IMG/VR virus record: IMGVR_UViG_3300008266_000267
Span: 1-32,957 of that record
Length of the DNA stretch: 32,957 bases
Reading direction: 5' to 3' (one strand)
From: a virus
The translations under genes and the position numbers were made by a program. The notes under the pieces were generated by a model. It had not been told where the DNA came from. It ran no database searches and saw nothing but the letters and a program-made list of their open reading frames with translations. Positions 13,720-20,398 of the stretch are shown one piece after another (the first letter of the stretch is position 1; each line of letters opens with the position of its first letter).

Positions 13720-14133
13720 ATGACCAGCCTTACAACCACCCGCCGCCACATCAAGCAAGCCGCAGCCCAGCGTGAGCAAGAGCAGCGCAGCCAGCAATCC
13801 ATCACCGCTGCTGACCACTACACCGCCGCTGACCGCGCTACCGCTGACAACTTTGCCGCTGCCGAAATGTTTGCGGAGTTTCTTGCAGAGGAGATTGAAG
13901 TGCCTGCTACCCCCAAAGAAGTGCGCGAACTTGTCAAGCACAACGGCAAAGAATACTCGGTGCGCTGCTACAACGGGTGCTGGTCAATCTGCATCCAGTA
14001 CGAAGCCTTTGATGTATCCACCCGGCACTATGCGTTGGTGGCAACAACATGGCGCATCCGGCAGGTTGACGTTGACGGTCGCCTTGGTCGCGCCATCCTC
14101 CGCACGTTGGCAGCAAAGCAGGTGGCAGCATGA
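13720..14133 (+). CDS. Hypothetical early protein
   Basis: This is a 137-residue protein. The N-terminal 60 residues are helical and rich in Ala, Gln and Arg (RRHIKQAAAQREQEQRSQQS). The C-terminal half is mixed, with CYNGCWSICIQYEAF and a final RAILRTLAAKQVAA. No known domain is recognised. It has its own strong-looking promoter and an AGGAG site behind a leader hairpin, so it is probably one of the most highly expressed early proteins. The stop overlaps the next start (ATGA). Confidence 0.72.
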   Translation: MTSLTTTRRHIKQAAAQREQEQRSQQSITAADHYTAADRATADNFAAAEMFAEFLAEEIEVPATPKEVRELVKHNGKEYSVRCYNGCWSICIQYEAFDVSTRHYALVATTWRIRQVDVDGRLGRAILRTLAAKQVAA

Positions 14134-14453
14134 ACACGATATACGACGCACTCGACGCCCGCATCCTTGACGCGATCCGATCCACGGGTTGCACCACCCT
14201 CGATGCCAAGCAGGTTCGCTGCTGGCTCAGTTGCAGCAGCGGGGTTGCCCGCGCTGCGCTTGCCCGGTTGGAACGCGCAGGCTTTTTGGCTGTCGAGCGC
14301 CACCACTTAACCGGCTGGCAGAAGGCTGGGCCGGGGTCTGGCAAATCTCCCATCACGCACAAAACCCGGCTTGAGTACCGGGTTACGCATCGCACGGCCC
14401 TTGTGCCTGCGACGGTTGAAGATGCGGCCACGCTGATGGCGCAGGTATCTTGA
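14130..14453 (+). CDS. Hypothetical winged-helix-like protein
   Basis: This is a 107-residue protein. Residues about 8-65 (ARILDAIRSTGCTTLDAKQV, then VARAALARLERAGFLAVER) have the spacing of a winged helix-turn-helix of the ArsR/MarR kind. The recognition helix would be near VARAALARLERAG and the wing near FLAVERHHL. This is a pattern-level call without family identity. It starts inside the stop of the previous gene (ATGA). A regulator of the early operon is possible. Confidence 0.65.
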   Translation: MNTIYDALDARILDAIRSTGCTTLDAKQVRCWLSCSSGVARAALARLERAGFLAVERHHLTGWQKAGPGSGKSPITHKTRLEYRVTHRTALVPATVEDAATLMAQVS

Positions 14454-14465
14454 CTTTTTACCGCC

Positions 14466-14482
14466 GCCGGTCGGTCACCGGC
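14466..14482 (+). promoter_or_regulatory. Hairpin before the AAA ATPase gene
   Basis: GCCGGT (14466-14471) and ACCGGC (14477-14482) form a 6-bp GC-rich stem with a 5-base loop. It lies in the 60-base gap between two genes, upstream of the GGAG ribosome site of the gene at 14514. There is no T-tract, so it is more likely an attenuating or stabilising hairpin than a terminator. Confidence 0.5.
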
Positions 14483-14513
14483 ACCTACCAACGCCAAAAC
14501 TGGAGAACCAAAC

Positions 14514-15188
14514 ATGGCTGTTTATTTGAAATCAACTGGCGACGCGCACGCCAACGGCGTAAAGATGCTCGAATACGGCCCGTCGGGCGCGGGCAAGACC
14601 ACCTCGATAAAGACGCTGCCCAACCCCGTAGTGCTGTCAGCAGAGGGTGGTTTGCTGTCCATTCAGGACGCCAACTTGCCCTACATCGAGATCACCAGCA
14701 TGGCCGATCTTATGGAAGCCTACGAATGGCTGTCGAGCCATGAGGCAAAGCAGTTCCAAAGCGTGGCCCTTGACAGCATCAGCGAGATCGCAGAGGTCTG
14801 CCTGAATGCTGAAAAGAAAATCGCAAAAGATCCGCGCCAAGCCTACGGTGCGATGGCGGAACAGATGGCAGATGTAATTAGGGCGTTCCGCGATATTCCT
14901 GGTCGCCATGTCCTGATGACCGCCAAACTGGAGAAGACTGCCGACGAGATGGGGCGCATCTTGTACTCGCCTTCGATGCCGGGCAACAAGACGGGGCAGT
15001 CGTTGCCCTATTTTTTCGACGAAGTGCTTGCTCTCAGAGTCGAGAAAGACGCCGACGGCGTGAGCCAACGTGCCCTGATGTGCGACTCTGACGGACTTTG
15101 GATTGCCAAAGATCGGTCAGGCAAGTTGGCAACGTGGGAAGCACCCGACCTTGGCGAGATCATTCGCAAGATTGGAGGCCAGACATGA
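14514..15188 (+). CDS. AAA_24/Sak4-like RecA-fold ATPase
   Basis: This is a 224-residue single-domain P-loop ATPase. Walker A is GPSGAGKTT at residues 22-30. A Walker B-like strand follows at SVALDSISEI (about 83-92), and a HVLMTAKLEK strand later. This is the phage NTP-binding family PF13479, related to Sak4-type annealing/recombination ATPases. It is the first of three linked genes (this one, 15185-15580 and the DUF669-like 15577-16059), a set common in phage recombination-replication modules. It probably acts on single-stranded DNA with the DUF669 protein. The start has GGAG nine bases upstream. Confidence 0.85.
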   Translation: MAVYLKSTGDAHANGVKMLEYGPSGAGKTTSIKTLPNPVVLSAEGGLLSIQDANLPYIEITSMADLMEAYEWLSSHEAKQFQSVALDSISEIAEVCLNAEKKIAKDPRQAYGAMAEQMADVIRAFRDIPGRHVLMTAKLEKTADEMGRILYSPSMPGNKTGQSLPYFFDEVLALRVEKDADGVSQRALMCDSDGLWIAKDRSGKLATWEAPDLGEIIRKIGGQT

Positions 15189-15580
15189 GGCCCATGCGCG
15201 AGATAGCCGCCGAATGGGCGGCTGAGAAGGAGGTCGAGCGCATCGCGGTCGAGAACCGGCGCCGCCTCGAGGATGAGATGGTCAAGTCATTTGGCTTGCT
15301 GCCTGATTTGGATGGCACCGTCAGCAAAGACGTTGATGGCTTTGTGATCAAGATCACCGGACGCATTGACCGAAAAGTTGATGCTGACAAGATTCAGGAG
15401 CTGGCGGCGCAGCACGGTCTTGAGTCTCATCTTTCAACCCTCTGCCGGTGGAAGCCGGAGTTGAATCTCAGCGTATGGAAGAACACCAGCCCACAAATCA
15501 CCTCCCTCTTAGCCCCAGCGATTACCGCGAAACCAGGGCGTCCATCCTTTTCAATCGTTCAAAACAAGGAAGAGAAATGA
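15185..15580 (+). CDS. Conserved hypothetical between ATPase and DUF669 genes
   Basis: This is a 131-residue protein starting MRPMREIAAEWAAEKEVERI. It is highly charged and helical at the N-terminus. A compact centre follows (DGTVSKDVDGFVIKITGRID) and then a tail containing LSTLCRWKPELNLSVWK. The same family regularly lies between AAA_24 ATPases and DUF669 proteins in siphophages and prophages, without an assigned function. The ATG at 15185 overlaps the ATPase stop (ATGA), and its own stop overlaps the next start. A longer frame extends upstream but lies inside the ATPase gene. Confidence 0.75.
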   Translation: MRPMREIAAEWAAEKEVERIAVENRRRLEDEMVKSFGLLPDLDGTVSKDVDGFVIKITGRIDRKVDADKIQELAAQHGLESHLSTLCRWKPELNLSVWKNTSPQITSLLAPAITAKPGRPSFSIVQNKEEK

Positions 15581-16059
15581 AACTCGGAGAAACTTTTTCT
15601 GCTGCTGAATTGCAGCCATCCACGCCATCCTATGACTTGCTGCCTGCTGGTTGGTACACCGCCATCATCACCGAGGCTGAGGTCAAAAGCACTAAAGCCG
15701 GAAACGGCAGCTACATTAAGTGCAGGTATGACATCACCGGCCCATCGTGCCAAGGTCGCGTGGTGTTCTCAAACTTCAACATCCAAAACCCCAGCGTCAA
15801 GGCCGAGGAAATTGGCAGGCAGCAATTGGGGGAAATGATGCGTGCGTTGGGTCTGGCATCCGTCAGCGACACCGACGAACTGATCAACGGCCACCTGACC
15901 ATAAAGGTCGATGTGCGCCCAGCCAGCGGCGATTACGGTGCCCAAAACGAGGTCAAGGGTTGGCGCAGCAACACTGGCAGCCTGCCACCGCAACCTGGCA
16001 AGCCCGACGCGCCTGCTAGTGCGCCGGCCAAGGCATCGCCACCGTGGGCTCGTAAGTAA
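15577..16059 (+). CDS. DUF669-family, probable ssDNA-binding protein
   Basis: This is a 160-residue protein. LLPAGWYTAIITEAEVKSTKAG at residues 20-40, then YIKCRYDITG, VVFSNFNIQN and a variable-length linker, match the DUF669 family, regarded as phage single-strand-binding proteins. The C-terminus is proline/alanine-rich and ends PPWARK, which differs from the acidic tip of bacterial SSB. The start at 15577 is coupled by ATGA and has AAGGA upstream. It is followed by a strong hairpin. It should coat ssDNA for the neighbouring ATPase and nuclease. Confidence 0.82.
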   Translation: MKLGETFSAAELQPSTPSYDLLPAGWYTAIITEAEVKSTKAGNGSYIKCRYDITGPSCQGRVVFSNFNIQNPSVKAEEIGRQQLGEMMRALGLASVSDTDELINGHLTIKVDVRPASGDYGAQNEVKGWRSNTGSLPPQPGKPDAPASAPAKASPPWARK

Positions 16060-16065
16060 AAAAAT

Positions 16066-16091
16066 GCCCCACTCGCGTAAACGGGTGGGGC
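16066..16091. terminator. Strong hairpin after the DUF669 gene
   Basis: GCCCCACTCG (16066-16075) pairs with CGGGTGGGGC (16082-16091), ten pairs with one G-T, around a 6-base loop. On the plus strand no T-run follows. On the minus strand the stem runs into seven T residues (A-run at 16058-16064), so it is best formed as a terminator of antisense transcription. On the plus strand it may only slow or stabilise transcripts. Confidence 0.65.
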
Positions 16092-16117
16092 CAACTGAAT
16101 AAAGGAGAGAAGAGGAA

Positions 16118-17146
16118 ATGGAAATTCCCCAACCAGAGAATAACATCTCTAGCCTGATCGACAAGCACCACGAGGCGCAGGCAGCAACTGAGATGCCCCG
16201 CCCGCACATGGGTTGCTCCATCGTCGGCCATCCTTGTGACCGCTGGCTGTGGCTGAACTTCCGCTTTGCGGTCAAGCCGACGTTTCCCGGCAGAGTCCTG
16301 CGGATGTTTAGAAGGGGTCGCAACGAAGAGGCCACGATCATCGATGATCTGAGGGCCATTGGCATCAAGGTGCGTGCGCTGGAGAGCCAAATGCGGGTTG
16401 AGTTTGGCAGTCACTTGTCGGGCAGCATCGACGCCATCCTAGACGCTGGCGTGCCAGGTGCAGTCAAGACCAAGCACGTTGCTGAGTTTAAGACTCATAG
16501 CAGCAAGTCGTTTGCTGATGTAGTCAAGCAGGGCGTTGAGAAGTCAAAGCTTGAACACTTTGTGCAGATGCAGTTGTACATGGCGGGAACAGGCATCCAC
16601 CGCGCTTTGTATGTTGCTGTCAACAAAGACGACGACAGCATCTACACCGAGCGTTTGGCATATGACGCAGCGGTGGCCGAAAAGTACATTGCCCGCGGTC
16701 AACGCATCGCGCTGGCTGATCGGATGCCCGAGCCGCTGAGTACCGATCCATCGTGGTACCAGTGCAAGTGGTGCCCAGCTTACTCAATGTGCCATGAAGC
16801 CCAGCATACAAAGGAAGTCAACTGCCGCACCTGTGCCCACGCCACCGCCAAGGCCGACAGCACTTGGCATTGCGCCCGCCATGACGCTGATGACATCCCG
16901 CTCGAGTGGCAAGTGCAGGGCTGCGAGAGTCACGTCCTGCACCCAGACATGGTGCATTGGAAGCGCAAGGATGGCCCGAATGAATGGACGGCAATTTACG
17001 TTGTGGACGGCAAGGACGTAGCCAATGGCGACCCAGACGCGCACATTTACTCCAGCAAAGAACTGCTGGCTAATCCTGCGATGTGCGCGATGGGAGATGT
17101 GGAGATTGAGAGGTTGCGGGGAAATGGGGCGAGGGTGGTTGGATGA
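16118..17146 (+). CDS. Cas4/RecB-like PD-(D/E)XK nuclease with Cys clusters
   Basis: This 342-residue nuclease has catalytic residues at D105 (SGSIDAILD), E123 and K125 (VAEFKTH), with the motif QMQLY at 150-154. This is the RecB/Cas4 (PDDEXK_1) signature. C40 together with C216, C219 and C225 (CKWCPAYSMC) is the usual four-cysteine [4Fe-4S] arrangement of Cas4/AddB nucleases. A second set (C236, C239, C252, C269) could bind zinc or another cluster. It probably resects DNA ends for recombination with the Sak4-like ATPase and the DUF669 protein. The start has a long purine-rich ribosome site (AGGAGAGAAGAGG). It ends inside the helicase remnant. Confidence 0.88.
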   Translation: MEIPQPENNISSLIDKHHEAQAATEMPRPHMGCSIVGHPCDRWLWLNFRFAVKPTFPGRVLRMFRRGRNEEATIIDDLRAIGIKVRALESQMRVEFGSHLSGSIDAILDAGVPGAVKTKHVAEFKTHSSKSFADVVKQGVEKSKLEHFVQMQLYMAGTGIHRALYVAVNKDDDSIYTERLAYDAAVAEKYIARGQRIALADRMPEPLSTDPSWYQCKWCPAYSMCHEAQHTKEVNCRTCAHATAKADSTWHCARHDADDIPLEWQVQGCESHVLHPDMVHWKRKDGPNEWTAIYVVDGKDVANGDPDAHIYSSKELLANPAMCAMGDVEIERLRGNGARVVG

Positions 17147-17223
17147 TCGAACTTCGGCCCTACCAGCAGCGCACCATCGACGAGCTGTATGCCTGGTTTG
17201 CATTGTGTCTGTCATTCCTATAA
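17143..17223 (+). pseudogene. Stranded 5' end of the SF2 helicase gene
   Basis: This frame of 26 codons starts in the stop of the nuclease gene (ATGA) and reads MIELRPYQQRTIDELYAWF before diverging to ALCLSFL and a stop. The first 19 residues match the N-terminus of the intact helicase at 17827 (MQLRQYQRRALDMLYAWF). Similarity ends exactly at a TGGTTTG heptamer that recurs at 17875-17881. It is best read as the original helicase start, cut off by the insertion of the HNH cassette. Confidence 0.85.
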
Positions 17224-17241
17224 AATGGACTGACGGACACA
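17204..17241 (+). promoter_or_regulatory. Inverted repeat around a -10 element, upstream of the HNH gene
   Basis: TGTGTCTGTCA (17204-17214) and TGACGGACACA (17231-17241) are 11-base arms with one mismatch that pairs as G-U in RNA. TCC/GGA extends the stem inward. The loop holds TATAAA (17219-17224), a good -10, with TTGCAT at 17198 as a possible -35. The right arm touches the AGGAG ribosome site at 17242-17246. It could be an operator or an mRNA hairpin limiting endonuclease synthesis. Confidence 0.7.
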
Positions 17242-17251
17242 AGGAGCCAAC

Positions 17252-17827
17252 ATGAAGTGTGCATTTGATGGGTGTGAGCGTGACGCCGTGGCAAAAGGAT
17301 ATTGCGACAAGCATTACCGCCGAGTGCTTAGGCATGGCAATGCTAATGATTTTGGAAGCAGAAAAGTTGAAGACGGAAACGCTGTTGAAAGATTCCATAA
17401 AAAGTATGAGATCAGCGAGTCTGGATGTTGGATATGGACGGCAGGCACAAGGCCAAACAGCAAAGGAGCTGCATATCCAAGGCATTGGACAGACGACGGG
17501 CAATCAATTGGTGCTCACCGGTTCTCGTTTGAACTAATGCATGGATCAATACCGAAATTTATGTACGTCTGCCACAAGTGCGATACGCCATTGTGCGTAA
17601 ACCCAGATCATCTGTTTGTCGGAACGCACCACGACAACATGCGCGATATGGTTGAAAAAAAACGCTCATTTATTGGTCGCGGCGAAAACAAAAAAGGACG
17701 CGCAAAACTGACCAATCAACAGGCAGATGAAATTAGAAAAATGGAAATTTCTAATCAAAAACTTGCAATTATGTTTGGCGTTAGCGCATCTTGTATTGGA
17801 AGAATTAAACGTGGAGAAAGTTACTAA
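17252..17827 (+). CDS. HNH homing endonuclease
   Basis: This is a 191-residue protein. An N-terminal zinc finger uses C3, C8, C18 and H21. A central HNH_3 domain (about 58-135) has AHRFSFELMHG with H89, CHKCDTPLCVNPDHL with H108, D111, N117 and H120, and GTHHDNMRD with N129. A C-terminal helix-turn-helix (LTNQQADEIRKMEISNQKLA through VSASCIGRIKRG) supplies sequence recognition. This layout is that of phage homing enzymes such as I-HmuI relatives. Codon use is A/T-rich compared with flanking genes, indicating transfer. The stop shares a base with the helicase start (TAATG). It should nick or cut helicase alleles that lack the element. Confidence 0.92.
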   Translation: MKCAFDGCERDAVAKGYCDKHYRRVLRHGNANDFGSRKVEDGNAVERFHKKYEISESGCWIWTAGTRPNSKGAAYPRHWTDDGQSIGAHRFSFELMHGSIPKFMYVCHKCDTPLCVNPDHLFVGTHHDNMRDMVEKKRSFIGRGENKKGRAKLTNQQADEIRKMEISNQKLAIMFGVSASCIGRIKRGESY

Positions 17828-19416
17828 TGCAACTGCGGCAATATCAACGCCGAGCATTAGACATGCTCTACGCATGGTTTGAGAAGAACGCAACAGGCCA
17901 TCCAGTTTTGAACATGCCTGGCGGGTCTGGCAAGTCAGTTGTGATTGCGTCGCTGGCGAAGGATGCTTTGCAAAACTGGCCGGACACGCGAATTTTGATG
18001 TTGGTGCATAGCAAAGAGCTGATCCTGCAAAACGCAGACAAGCTTCGCAAACTGTGGCCGGACGCACCGCTGGGCATTTACAGCGCAAGTGTTGGGCAAA
18101 GAAACTTTGGCAACCCGATCACTTATGCAGGCATTGGCTCAGTTGCGAAACGGGCGAAACAACTGGGCCACATAGATTTGTGCATCATTGACGAGGTTCA
18201 TGCCGTGTCCACGGTAGAAAGTGGCATCTATCGAAAGCTGATAGCCGAGCTGCTTGGCATGAATTCAGCCATGCGAATCGTGGGGTTAAGCGCAAGCCCT
18301 TACCGGCTTGGGCATGGAATGATTACCGAAGGGCCGACCGCCATCTTTTCAGAAATACTGGAGCCAGTTGGGATCGAGGAGCTTGTTTTTAAACAGCATT
18401 TGGTGCCGTTGCGATCCAAGCTCACAACGCACCGATTGGAAACTGACGGACTGCATAAGCGGCAAGGCGAATACATTGCTTCTGAGATGGAAGCCAAGTT
18501 CAACACCGCTGGCCACAATCAATCTGTGGTGGCCGAAATCATTGACAAGGCAAGCAACCGCGCACATTGGCTGATCTTTTGCTCAGGCGTGGCCCATTCT
18601 GAAGCGGTAGCTGAGTGCTTGCGTGAGGCTGGCATTGCGGCTGAATCGCTAGACGCTACGCATAGCAAAACCGAGCGCGAACGCAAGTTGGCAGACTTTG
18701 AATCTGGCAAGCTACGGGCTTTGTGCAATGTCGGCATCTTGACTACTGGATACGATTTCCCTGCGCTGGACTGCATCGCGTTCTTGCGTGCTACCGCATC
18801 CCCTGGTCTGTATCTTCAAATGGCTGTGCGAGGGATGCGCCCCAGCCTTGGCAAAACCGATTGCTTGGTGCTGGACTTTGCAGGCGTCGTCGGCACTCAC
18901 GGCCCCATTACCTCGGTCACGCCGCCCAAGAAGCAAGGCGACGGCAACGGCGAAGCTCCGGTGAAGGTCTGCGACAACTGCGACGAGCTGTGCCCCATCA
19001 GCGCCAAGGTCTGCCCAGCCTGCGGTCACCCGTTCCCCGAGCCGGAGGCAAAGAAGCTCAAGCTGTACCAGGACGACATCATGGGCCTAGACGGCACCGA
19101 CATGGTTCTGACCGGCTGGAAGTGGCGCGAGCATACTAGTTTGGCAAGCGGCAAAATGATGTTGGCCGTGTCGTACTACGGGCGGCTTTCTGATCCCGCC
19201 GTGACTGAATACTTTCCGGTCTTGCATGAGGGTTATGCAGGACAGCGAGCCATGAGGGAGGTCATTAAGATTGCAGACAAGGCAAGAATTGTCGGCATGA
19301 ATGTAGACAATCTCAGCAGTTTGGCAGCGCAGTTGAGCTGCGGGAAGCCACCGATTCAGATTAAGTATAAAAAGGACGGGAAGTTTTTTAGGGTTTTGAA
19401 AAAGGAGTGGGAATAA
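17827..19416 (+). CDS. SF2 DNA helicase with C-terminal zinc ribbon
   Basis: This is a 529-residue protein. Walker A is PGGSGKS (31-37), the DEAD-box motif is IDEVH (121-125), motif III is SASPYR (155-160), GYDFPALD lies in motif V, and motif VI is QMAVRGMR (331-338). A zinc ribbon follows, with C382-x2-C385 and C396-x2-C399, and then a C-terminal domain that I do not recognise. It resembles phage UvsW/RecG-type and type III restriction-like helicases used in branch migration and replication restart. Its first 19 residues differ in DNA but not in sense from the stranded copy at 17143, so the 5' end came with the homing element. Confidence 0.9.
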   Translation: MQLRQYQRRALDMLYAWFEKNATGHPVLNMPGGSGKSVVIASLAKDALQNWPDTRILMLVHSKELILQNADKLRKLWPDAPLGIYSASVGQRNFGNPITYAGIGSVAKRAKQLGHIDLCIIDEVHAVSTVESGIYRKLIAELLGMNSAMRIVGLSASPYRLGHGMITEGPTAIFSEILEPVGIEELVFKQHLVPLRSKLTTHRLETDGLHKRQGEYIASEMEAKFNTAGHNQSVVAEIIDKASNRAHWLIFCSGVAHSEAVAECLREAGIAAESLDATHSKTERERKLADFESGKLRALCNVGILTTGYDFPALDCIAFLRATASPGLYLQMAVRGMRPSLGKTDCLVLDFAGVVGTHGPITSVTPPKKQGDGNGEAPVKVCDNCDELCPISAKVCPACGHPFPEPEAKKLKLYQDDIMGLDGTDMVLTGWKWREHTSLASGKMMLAVSYYGRLSDPAVTEYFPVLHEGYAGQRAMREVIKIADKARIVGMNVDNLSSLAAQLSCGKPPIQIKYKKDGKFFRVLKKEWE

Positions 19417-19643
19417 TGCAAACTTATCCTTCAGAAGTTATTAACTGGACAATGCATCAATTGCTTCCAGTTTACAAATTAAAGCCAAGGCCAGTTAATT
19501 ATTGGACATATGAAAAATGTCTTGAAGATTCAAAAAGGTTTCAAAGTAGGAACCAATGGTCGCGGGGCAATCGAGGTGCGTTTCAAGCTGCATGGCGCAG
19601 CGGTTGGATGGATGAAATGATGCCGCCTGGGGGGCGCAAATGA
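19416..19643 (+). CDS. Small protein resembling a homing-nuclease DNA-binding motif
   Basis: This is a 75-residue protein with the core YWTYEKCLEDSKRFQSRNQW, then RGAFQAAWRSGWMDEM. The W-T-x-E-x-C...A-x-x-A...G-W pattern recalls the short repeats next to phage homing and Vsr-like endonuclease domains; no nuclease residues are present. The first 35 codons are A/T-rich compared with neighbours. The ATG shares one base with the helicase stop (TAATG), and the stop overlaps the next gene. It may be a remnant or a free-standing DNA-binding protein. The resemblance is by eye only. Confidence 0.6.
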   Translation: MQTYPSEVINWTMHQLLPVYKLKPRPVNYWTYEKCLEDSKRFQSRNQWSRGNRGAFQAAWRSGWMDEMMPPGGRK

Positions 19644-20398
19644 TCCATTACCACGGGTTGCCCATCAATCCTGCTACCGCTGCCGTTCGCGCGGTGTTAG
19701 GTGGGCACGCTTTTGTGTCTTACAGGCATTCGGGTCAATTGACTTTGGCGTTGGATATTTGCCAAAGTTTTGCGGTAGACAACGGGGCTTTTAGCGCATG
19801 GAAAAGCGGTGATCCGGTGCTGGATTGGTCTGAGTATTACGATTGGATCAGAGAGTTGCATCGTTACCCAAATTTTGACTTTGCGGTGATCCCAGATGTG
19901 ATTGATGGCGATGAAGAAGCAAATGATGCGCTTGTAACTGAATGGCCTTGGCGCAAATCAGCCCCGTGGATTGGCGCACCTGTTTGGCATTTGCACGAAT
20001 CTTTAGAGCGATTGTCTAAGTTGGTCGCAGAGTTTCCTCGCGTTTGCTTGGGCAGCTCTGCTGAGTACGCGCAGATTGGCACGCCAGCATGGTGGTCGCG
20101 CATGGCAGAAACAATGGATGTGGTGTGCGACAAAGAAGGCAGGCCTGCTGCAAAAATTCATGGGTTGAGAATGTTGAACCCAGACGTTTTTACACGGTTT
20201 CCATTTGCCAGCGCAGACAGCACTAATGTTGCCAAAAACATAGGAATTGACTCTGCTTGGCGTGGAACCTATACGCCGCCCACAAAAGAAGCAAGAGCTG
20301 CCGTCATGCGAGAAAGAATAGAGTCATCTCAATCTTTATGTGTTTGGGATAGGAAAGTTGGTCAGATTCAAAAGAACCTATTTTTAGGAGTGGCATGA
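19640..20398 (+). CDS. TGT/DpdA-like transglycosylase-fold protein
   Basis: This is a 252-residue protein conserved in many phages. Motifs seen are VDNGAFSAWKSG (D47-N48-G49), FAVIPDVIDGDE (81-92), APVWHLHES (113-121), CLGSSAEYA (136-144), IHGLRML (173-179) and FASADSTNVAKN (189-200, with D193). The DNGAF strand and the later SADS aspartate are placed like the two catalytic aspartates of queuine tRNA-guanine transglycosylases. Phage relatives of these enzymes (DpdA) exchange guanine in DNA for 7-deazaguanines. No preQ0 synthesis gene is present here, so the base would come from the host. The fold assignment is moderate and the DNA role is inference. The ATG is coupled by ATGA. Confidence 0.6.
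   Translation: MIHYHGLPINPATAAVRAVLGGHAFVSYRHSGQLTLALDICQSFAVDNGAFSAWKSGDPVLDWSEYYDWIRELHRYPNFDFAVIPDVIDGDEEANDALVTEWPWRKSAPWIGAPVWHLHESLERLSKLVAEFPRVCLGSSAEYAQIGTPAWWSRMAETMDVVCDKEGRPAAKIHGLRMLNPDVFTRFPFASADSTNVAKNIGIDSAWRGTYTPPTKEARAAVMRERIESSQSLCVWDRKVGQIQKNLFLGVA

Larger units (their letters stand above)
17201..17881 (+). mobile_element. HNH homing endonuclease insertion with replaced helicase 5' end
   Basis: The 681 bases between the two TGGTTTG heptamers (17194-17200 and 17875-17881) contain a promoter-like region, an inverted repeat, the HNH gene and a new helicase start. The HNH gene is richer in A and T than its neighbours. Left of the element is the stranded helicase start; right of it is the working gene. 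The boundaries are inferred from where the two N-terminal copies stop matching. No intron or intein features are seen, so this is a free-standing intergenic homing element. Confidence 0.75.

Noticed and set aside
17143-17223. The 26-codon frame as an independent small gene
   Set aside because: Its first 19 residues match the helicase N-terminus and the rest is unrelated read-out into the inserted promoter region.
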